This document shows, one piece after another, positions 1 to 6,217 of a stretch of DNA of 6,217 nucleotides (position 1 is the stretch's first letter; each line of letters begins with the position of its first letter). The stretch is taken from the NCBI GenBank assembly GCA_903848435.1, contig CAINGG010000262.1:1-6217 (forward strand). The letters are read 5' to 3'. The stretch is from an uncultured Actinomycetes bacterium (lineage in GTDB: Bacteria > Actinomycetota > Actinomycetes > S36-B12). The position numbers and the translations under genes were made by a program. The notes below the pieces were generated by a model. That model saw only the letters and a list, made by a program, of their open reading frames with translations. It had not been told where the DNA came from and searched no databases.

Positions 1-1
1 G

Positions 2-2221
<2,220 letters not shown>

Positions 2222-2226
2222 GCCTG

Positions 2227-2273
2227 TTCTTTGGGCTGGATGTGCACCTCATCTGCACATCTAGCCCTAAGAA
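2227..2273. repeat. Palindromic repeat, copy 1 (hairpin upstream of nuclease gene)
   Basis: This is a near-perfect inverted repeat starting six bases after the hydrolase stop codon. The inner arms GGGCTGGATGTGCA (2233-2246) and TGCACATCTAGCCC (2254-2267) pair over 14 positions, with one G-T wobble (2238/2262), around a 7-base loop. Beyond a single T-T mismatch, TTCTT (2227-2231) pairs with AAGAA (2269-2273). The same 47-base unit recurs at 3254-3300 in the same orientation, 1027 bases downstream, with 37 of 47 identities. No run of T follows either side, so it is not a classical intrinsic terminator. It could still end transcription of the hydrolase, act as an operator for the HTH protein encoded next, or be a dispersed repetitive element. 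I saw no third copy in the window. Confidence 0.85.
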
Positions 2274-2279
2274 GGGCAC

Positions 2280-2325
2280 GGCCGAAGCTGTGGATGGCGT
2301 GGCGCGCCCTCCGCGCTTCTCGGCC
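2280..2325 (+). promoter_or_regulatory. Possible structured leader of nuclease gene
   Basis: Between palindrome copy 1 and the GTG at 2337 lies a GC-rich stretch with nested dyads. GGCCGA (2280-2285) pairs with TCGGCC (2320-2325). Inside it, GCGCG (2302-2306) pairs with CGCGC (2312-2316) around a 5-base loop. No purine-rich Shine-Dalgarno is visible in the dozen bases before the GTG, so translation may be weak, leaderless or structure-dependent. Short dyads are common by chance at this GC content, so this is tentative. I see no convincing -10/-35 promoter. Confidence 0.25.
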
Positions 2326-2336
2326 ACCCTGGCCTG

Positions 2337-3278
2337 GTGACGCGAGGACGAAACATCGACGCGAGAGTCGCGGAGTTCGCGCGGGCGCGTGCGGGGGTCG
2401 CGAGCAGCGGGGATCTCCAGTCGATTGGCGTCTCGCGCGCGACCATTCGGTCACGAGTGACCAGCGGAGCATGGGTGCGCAGAGGGCGCGCCATCATCAT
2501 CCCCGAGGCGAGCACCGAGGGAGACCTGCAAAGGGCGTGGGTGATGCAGTGCAATGCATCTCCGCAGGCGGTCGTCTCGGGGCCTATCGCCTGGCGTCTG
2601 CAGGGATGGCGCATCCCCGGTCCCGAGTGGATCGTCGCCGACGTCACCCACCAGCGCGTGTCGGTCCCTGGCGTGACCGTCGTACGTCGCCCAGCGGGCA
2701 GGTTCACCACCGCCGCGGATGGATTGCGCCTGGCCCACCTCAGGGATGCTCTGGCGGACACCCTCATTGCTGTGGACTGGACCAGGGCCTGCGCTGTCGT
2801 GGACCTTGTGTTCCAGGCTAGGGTCGCCGACCTGTCGGACCTCGAATCGATCGTGCGCGAGCGGGCCGGCCGGGGCTGTCGCGGAGCGGCTCAGCTCAGG
2901 CGCCTGTTGCAGCGCATGGCCGCCGGGTCCAAATCCGAGGCCGAGCAGAGGATGGGGCGCCTGCTGCACCGTTCCGGCACCGGTCCGTGGATTGCCAATC
3001 ACCCACTGCGTGACGATCTTGGCCACCTGGTCGCTGAGATTGACTTCGCGATGCCGCTGCTACGTATCGCCATCGAGGTCGATGGGCGTGCCTTCCACTC
3101 CGATCGGCGTTCCTTCGAGGGCGATCGGCGGCGCCAGAATCGTCTGGTGCTCGACGGCTGGCTGGTGCTGCGGTTCACGTGGGAGCAGATCACGCGCAAT
3201 CCCGAGGAGGTCATCGCCGCCGTCCTGGCCGCCGTCCAGCACCGCACGGCGCGAACTTCGGGCTGGATGGGTACCTAA
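2337..3278 (+). CDS. AbiEi-like winged-helix + DUF559 (Vsr-like) endonuclease-fold protein
   Basis: This is a 313-residue protein. Residues about 6-55 (ARVAEFARARAGVASSGDL ... GVSRATIRSRVTSGAWVRRG) resemble the N-terminal winged helix of AbiEi-family antitoxins. Residues about 60-190 match the usual middle region of these proteins. Residues about 200-305 are a DUF559 domain with a PD-(D/E)XK-type core: Glu201/Glu203 in SEAEQ, Asp236 in AEIDFA, Glu247 and Asp249 in IEVDG, His254, the basic stretch DRRRQNR (263-269), then GWLVLRFTWEQI. The family is related by fold to very-short-patch repair nucleases; its role in actinobacteria is not established. The GTG at 2337 is the only sensible start: the frame upstream has no ATG/GTG/TTG back to an in-frame TAA at 2268, and the next GTG falls after the HTH. 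There is no good Shine-Dalgarno. No AbiEii toxin gene lies beside it. Palindromes flank it, and the second one includes its last codons and stop. A DNA-binding or nicking role is inferred. Confidence 0.85.
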   Translation: MTRGRNIDARVAEFARARAGVASSGDLQSIGVSRATIRSRVTSGAWVRRGRAIIIPEASTEGDLQRAWVMQCNASPQAVVSGPIAWRLQGWRIPGPEWIVADVTHQRVSVPGVTVVRRPAGRFTTAADGLRLAHLRDALADTLIAVDWTRACAVVDLVFQARVADLSDLESIVRERAGRGCRGAAQLRRLLQRMAAGSKSEAEQRMGRLLHRSGTGPWIANHPLRDDLGHLVAEIDFAMPLLRIAIEVDGRAFHSDRRSFEGDRRRQNRLVLDGWLVLRFTWEQITRNPEEVIAAVLAAVQHRTARTSGWMGT

Positions 3279-3300
3279 GGTGCACATCCAGCCCTAAGTA
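3254..3300. repeat. Palindromic repeat, copy 2 (overlaps 3' end of nuclease gene)
   Basis: This is the second copy of the 47-base unit at 2227-2273, same orientation. GGGCTGGATG (3260-3269) pairs perfectly with CATCCAGCCC (3285-3294). After one G-A mismatch, GTACC (3271-3275) pairs with GGTGC (3279-3283, one wobble), leaving a 3-base loop TAA (3276-3278), which is the stop codon of the nuclease gene. Outside a C-T mismatch, ACTT (3255-3258) pairs with AAGT (3296-3299). It fills the 27-base gap between convergent genes and ends six bases from the stop of the minus-strand gene. It may therefore help separate the two transcripts, although no T-run follows on either strand. Confidence 0.85.
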
Positions 3301-3305
3301 GAGGG

Positions 3306-4937
3306 CTAGTCGGGCTCGGTCTCGAACCAGCGAGGGCTGGTGGACGCCGGCGGATAGAACGCGGCGCGCTGCAGGATGAGCGACGGCCCGTCGCGGCGCG
3401 CCGATTCGGCCAGGGCGGCTTGCAGCGTCGCCCCGTCGTGCACCTCGGTGAAGGGGATGCCGAACGACTGGGCGAGCAGCCCCCAGTCGGGAGTGACAAG
3501 GTCCACGCCGCGTTCGTCGTGGCCGAAGACCTTCTGGTCGAAGCGCAGCATGCCGTAGCCGCCGTCGTCGACGACGATCAACGTGATCGGGAGCTTCTCC
3601 TGCACGTACGTCGCCAGCTCACCCAGGCCAAACATCGGACCGCCGTCGCCGCAGACGGCGAGGGTGCGGATGCCTGCGGCCGCAGGACCGATGGCCGCGT
3701 GAAGTGCGAAGCCGAGCGTGCCCCAGCCCACGGGATTGAGCAGGCGCCGGCGTCGTGGCTGCACCGCGTGGCTGCTTGTCCAATAGCCCGGGATGCACAT
3801 GTCGGTGACGACGACCGCATCGGACGGCCAGGTCTCGACCGCTTCGACGAACTCGACGGCGGCGGCGGTGCGCTCGTCGGCCTTGACGCGAGTGCGGATG
3901 GCCTCGCGCAGCGACAGCTGATTCCACGGCTGACGATCGACGTCGCCGATGGATTCCTCGAGCGCCCCCAGGGTCGCCATGAGGTCGGCGCGCACGAGCA
4001 CGTCCCAGTCGATGGTGCGCGGCAGCTCATCTCCGAGGCCGACAGCGGCGGTGCGCGCAGGCAGCGGCATCTTCCAGTTCTTGGTGTTCATGGCGTCGAA
4101 GCCGGAGCCGACAACCAGCAGGAGGTCTGCACCGCCGATGAGCGCACCCACCTCGGGCTCGTGCACCGACGTCTCGACCGTGAGCGGATGCCCCGCCATC
4201 ACACCGCGCCCGGCGTACGTCGTCACCACGGGTGCGCCGAGCCGCTCAGCCAGAGCCATCACGGCGCGATCGCCAGCGTCGCCGCACTGCGTCACGCCGC
4301 CGCCCGCCCAGATCACGACGCGCGGGCACGCGCGAATCAGTTCCGCGAGGCGGGCCACGTCGTCGACCATCGGCTGCGGCGGCGCCGGTGCCGCGGGCAC
4401 GTCGGGCAGCGGTCCGGTCCACGGGGCGCCGAGGATGTCGGAGGGCACGCCGAGGTACGCCGGCTGCCCGGGCCAGGACTCCGCGCGCGCAAGCGCAGTG
4501 GCGAGCTCAGTGAGCGCCTGCTCGGCCGACGTGACCGTGACCGCGCGCACCCCGAATGCCGCGAATGGCGCGGCCTGGTCGGGCATCTCGTGCAAGATCC
4601 CGCGCGGTCCGTCGGCGTGGCGCAGGGCCGTCGAGACATCGCTGGAGATCAGCAGGATCGGGGAGCCGCTGACGCAGGCCTCGCCGAACGCGGCGATCCC
4701 GTTGACGGCCCCCGGGCCGGTCGTGGAGAAGGCCACGCCCAGGCGGCCGGTGGCACGCGCATAGCCGTCGGCGGCGTAGACCGCCGCCTGCTCATGGCGC
4801 ACGCCGACAACGCGCACGGGAGCCTCGGTCGACCAGAAGGCGAGGTTGTGCACGCCGGGCAGGCCGAACACGACAGGGATCTCGCGAGAGGCCACCAGGT
4901 CGAGCATGGCCGTCCCGACACTGCGTTGCGCACTCAC
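3306..4937 (-). CDS. Thiamine-pyrophosphate-dependent 2-oxoacid decarboxylase / acetolactate-synthase-like enzyme
   Basis: This is a 543-residue protein, normal length for the superfamily, with the expected three-domain order. The N-terminal PYR domain (about 1-170) has VFGLPGVHN (23-31), the cofactor-activating Glu49 in RHEQAA, and STTGPGAVNG (71-80). The central domain (about 185-320) includes VVIWAGGGV and APVVTTYAGRGVMAGHP. The C-terminal TPP domain (about 365-530) has CGDGG with Asp431 as the expected Mg ligand and VVDDGGYGML (from 455), where the usual Asn-Asn is Asp457-Asp458. The GTG start at 4937 places the first helix at the usual distance from VFGLPG; an ATG at residue 11 would clip it. 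The upstream Shine-Dalgarno is weak. Divergent from an aldehyde dehydrogenase, it most likely decarboxylates a 2-oxoacid to an aldehyde. Overall resemblance suggests a 5-guanidino-2-oxopentanoate (2-ketoarginine) decarboxylase type, with benzoylformate or other 2-oxoacid decarboxylases as alternatives. It is unlikely to be the housekeeping acetolactate synthase, since no small subunit is adjacent. Cytoplasmic. Confidence 0.87.
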   Translation of the reverse strand: MSAQRSVGTAMLDLVASREIPVVFGLPGVHNLAFWSTEAPVRVVGVRHEQAAVYAADGYARATGRLGVAFSTTGPGAVNGIAAFGEACVSGSPILLISSDVSTALRHADGPRGILHEMPDQAAPFAAFGVRAVTVTSAEQALTELATALARAESWPGQPAYLGVPSDILGAPWTGPLPDVPAAPAPPQPMVDDVARLAELIRACPRVVIWAGGGVTQCGDAGDRAVMALAERLGAPVVTTYAGRGVMAGHPLTVETSVHEPEVGALIGGADLLLVVGSGFDAMNTKNWKMPLPARTAAVGLGDELPRTIDWDVLVRADLMATLGALEESIGDVDRQPWNQLSLREAIRTRVKADERTAAAVEFVEAVETWPSDAVVVTDMCIPGYWTSSHAVQPRRRRLLNPVGWGTLGFALHAAIGPAAAGIRTLAVCGDGGPMFGLGELATYVQEKLPITLIVVDDGGYGMLRFDQKVFGHDERGVDLVTPDWGLLAQSFGIPFTEVHDGATLQAALAESARRDGPSLILQRAAFYPPASTSPRWFETEPD

Positions 4938-5019
4938 GCGGCAAGCCTGTCAGAGCCGGGCCGTGACGGTGGGTCGGGGCTCGCGCCGAGCACGGACCGC
5001 CCGGTGGGAGGATCGGCGC
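4938..5019. promoter_or_regulatory. Divergent intergenic region between TPP enzyme and aldehyde dehydrogenase
   Basis: These 82 bases must hold or overlap the promoters of both divergent genes, unless transcription starts further inside one of them. A small inverted repeat GCTCG-CGC-CGAGC (4979-4991) sits near the middle and could be an operator half-site pair, but a 5-base arm is weak evidence at this GC content. I could not recognise a clear -35/-10 pair on either strand. Confidence 0.35.
5006..5012 (+). promoter_or_regulatory. Ribosome binding site of aldehyde dehydrogenase gene
   Basis: GGGAGGA is a strong Shine-Dalgarno match with a 7-base spacer to the ATG at 5020. It fixes the start of the downstream gene. 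Confidence 0.8.
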
Positions 5020-6217
5020 ATGACGACCTACACCTCCCGCAATCCCGCGCGCTTCGACGACATCGTGACCGAGGTCCCGCTCGCCACGACGGCCGACGTC
5101 GTGGCCGCCTGCCAGGCCGCCAAGGACGCGCAGGCGGGCTGGGCTGCGGTGCCCGCACCGGCGCGCGGCCGCGTGATCGCGCAGGTCGGACGTCTCTTCG
5201 AGTCCAATAAGGAGGCGCTGTCCAAGCTCGTCACCCGCGAGATGGGCAAGGTCTACGCCGAGGCGCTCGGCGACGTGCAAGAGGTCATCGACACGTGCGA
5301 CTTCTTCCTGGGCGAGGGACGCCGCCTCTACGGCCAGACCGTGCCGAGCGAAATGCCCAATAAGCAGCTCTTCACGTTCCGCGTGCCGGTCGGCACCGCC
5401 ATGATCATCACCGCCGGCAACTTTCCCGCGGCCGTGCCGTCCTGGTACATCATCCCGGCGCTCGTGACGGGCAACACGATCGTATGGAAGCCCGCCGAAC
5501 AGACGGCAGCGATCGCTCACGCCATGGCGGAGATCTTCTACGCCGGCGGAGTTCCGCGCGATGTCCTCAAGGTCGTCATCGCCGATGGCCCGACGACGTA
5601 CGACGGCCTGGAGACCGCCCTGCAGAAGGGACTGGTCAACAAGGTCGGCTTCACCGGCAGCACCGAGGTCGGCCGCAGGCTCGGCGAACTCGCGGGGCGG
5701 CACCTGCAGTCGCCCTGCCTCGAGCTCGGCGGCAAGAACCCCATGGTCGTCATGCCCGACGCCAACATCGACCTCGTCGTCGAGGGTGCGCTCTTCGCCG
5801 GATTCGGCACCGCGGGCCAGCGGTGCACCTCGCTCGGCACCCTGTGGGTGCACCGCGCCATCTACGACGCCGTGCGCGAGCGCTACGTGCACGCGGTGGA
5901 GAACGCCATCGTGGGCGATCCGATGCAGGGCGTGCTCTACGGACCGATGATCGACGAGAAGTACCTCGCTAATCACGAGAAGCACCTCGCGCTCATCCAG
6001 GACCACCAGACCGTCTATGGCTCCACCGCCATCGGCCGGATCACCTCGCACAACCCCCGCCGCGGATTCGTGGGTGATCCTGATGCCGGCTGGTACGCCC
6101 ACCCGACCATCGTCGACGGCATCCGTGCGGGTGACGCGCTCTACGACACTGAGACCTTCGGGCCGCTCGTCGGCATGGGTGTCTTCGACACCCTCGACGA
6201 GGCCATCGAGCTGTCCA
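5020..6217 (+). CDS. Aldehyde dehydrogenase (ALDH superfamily), 3' end outside window
   Basis: The frame runs from an ATG with a strong ribosome binding site to the window edge: 399 complete codons of an enzyme family usually near 480-510 residues, so about 90-100 are missing. The protein begins MTTYTSRNPARFDD. It carries the Asn134 oxyanion residue in ITAGNFPAAVP, Lys157 in VWKPAEQT, the NAD-binding FTGSTEVG, general-base Glu235 in LELGGKNP, and nucleophile Cys269 in GTAGQRCTS. The spacings Asn-Lys (23) and Glu-Cys (34) equal those of classical ALDHs, so the enzyme looks active. The late motif ETFGPLVGMGVFDTLDEAI is also present. ITAxNFP and GTAGQRCTS recall the ALDH7 (aminoadipate-semialdehyde) branch more than the PWNFP-type enzymes; this is a judgement by eye. 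It oxidises an aldehyde to a carboxylate with NAD(P)+ in the cytoplasm. Its divergent partner is a TPP 2-oxoacid decarboxylase, which would supply the aldehyde. A 4-guanidinobutyraldehyde dehydrogenase role is possible but unproven. Confidence 0.92.
   Translation, partial: MTTYTSRNPARFDDIVTEVPLATTADVVAACQAAKDAQAGWAAVPAPARGRVIAQVGRLFESNKEALSKLVTREMGKVYAEALGDVQEVIDTCDFFLGEGRRLYGQTVPSEMPNKQLFTFRVPVGTAMIITAGNFPAAVPSWYIIPALVTGNTIVWKPAEQTAAIAHAMAEIFYAGGVPRDVLKVVIADGPTTYDGLETALQKGLVNKVGFTGSTEVGRRLGELAGRHLQSPCLELGGKNPMVVMPDANIDLVVEGALFAGFGTAGQRCTSLGTLWVHRAIYDAVRERYVHAVENAIVGDPMQGVLYGPMIDEKYLANHEKHLALIQDHQTVYGSTAIGRITSHNPRRGFVGDPDAGWYAHPTIVDGIRAGDALYDTETFGPLVGMGVFDTLDEAIELS

Noticed and set aside
2227..2273. 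Classical rho-independent terminator after the hydrolase
   Set aside because: The stem is strong but no T-run follows on either strand, and the element recurs as a sequence-conserved repeat, which a generic terminator would not need.
2543..2560. Inverted repeat GATGCA/TGCATC within the nuclease gene
   Set aside because: A 6-base arm inside coding sequence, unrelated to the large palindrome and expected by chance.
2222..3305. Insertion sequence or transposon
   Set aside because: No transposase, no terminal inverted repeats pointing at each other and no obvious target duplication. The flanking palindromes are in direct orientation.
3420..5210. A 596-codon plus-strand open frame, longer than the TPP gene it covers
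   Set aside because: Its translation is Arg/Gly/Asp/His-rich with no family motif, it crosses the divergent intergenic region and the aldehyde dehydrogenase start, and it mirrors the high-GC codon bias of the real minus-strand gene.
4792..6102. A 436-codon minus-strand open frame opposite the aldehyde dehydrogenase
   Set aside because: Low-complexity antisense shadow. The plus-strand frame has a strong ribosome binding site and all ALDH catalytic residues at correct spacing.

Overview
The window is GC-rich DNA with codon use biased to G/C in the third position, GTG as well as ATG starts, and protein families typical of a high-GC actinobacterium. Something in or near the Micrococcales would fit, but the genus cannot be fixed from this sequence alone. 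It holds four real protein genes. Two are cut by the window edges. No tRNA, rRNA, CRISPR array or transposase is visible.

Layout. (1) 2-2221, plus strand: the C-terminal 739 codons of a large GH63/MGH1-like glycoside hydrolase ('glucosidase'), open at the left edge. (2) 2222-3305: a compact unit made of a palindromic repeat (2227-2273), a short structured GC-rich leader, a 313-residue protein with an AbiEi-antitoxin-like winged-helix N-terminus and a DUF559 (Vsr-like, PD-(D/E)XK) nuclease C-terminus (2337-3278), and a second copy of the same palindrome (3254-3300). The second copy contains the last codons of the nuclease gene and has the stop codon in its loop. (3) 3306-4937, minus strand: a thiamine-pyrophosphate-dependent 2-oxoacid decarboxylase/acetolactate-synthase-like enzyme, convergent with the nuclease gene. 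(4) 4938-5019: an 82-base divergent intergenic region. (5) 5020-6217, plus strand: an NAD(P)+-dependent aldehyde dehydrogenase with all four core catalytic residues, running off the right edge.

How the genes relate. The TPP enzyme and the aldehyde dehydrogenase form a plausible two-step route: 2-oxoacid to aldehyde plus CO2, then aldehyde to carboxylate. The arginine transaminase pathway (2-ketoarginine decarboxylase, then 4-guanidinobutyraldehyde dehydrogenase) is one such pair, but the substrate is not proven here. The glycoside hydrolase looks unrelated.

The most interesting element is the palindrome-nuclease-palindrome unit. The two copies share 37 of 47 positions in the same orientation, and several of the differences between them preserve or extend base pairing. 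This suggests a dispersed, structured repeat associated with an orphan AbiEi/DUF559 gene.
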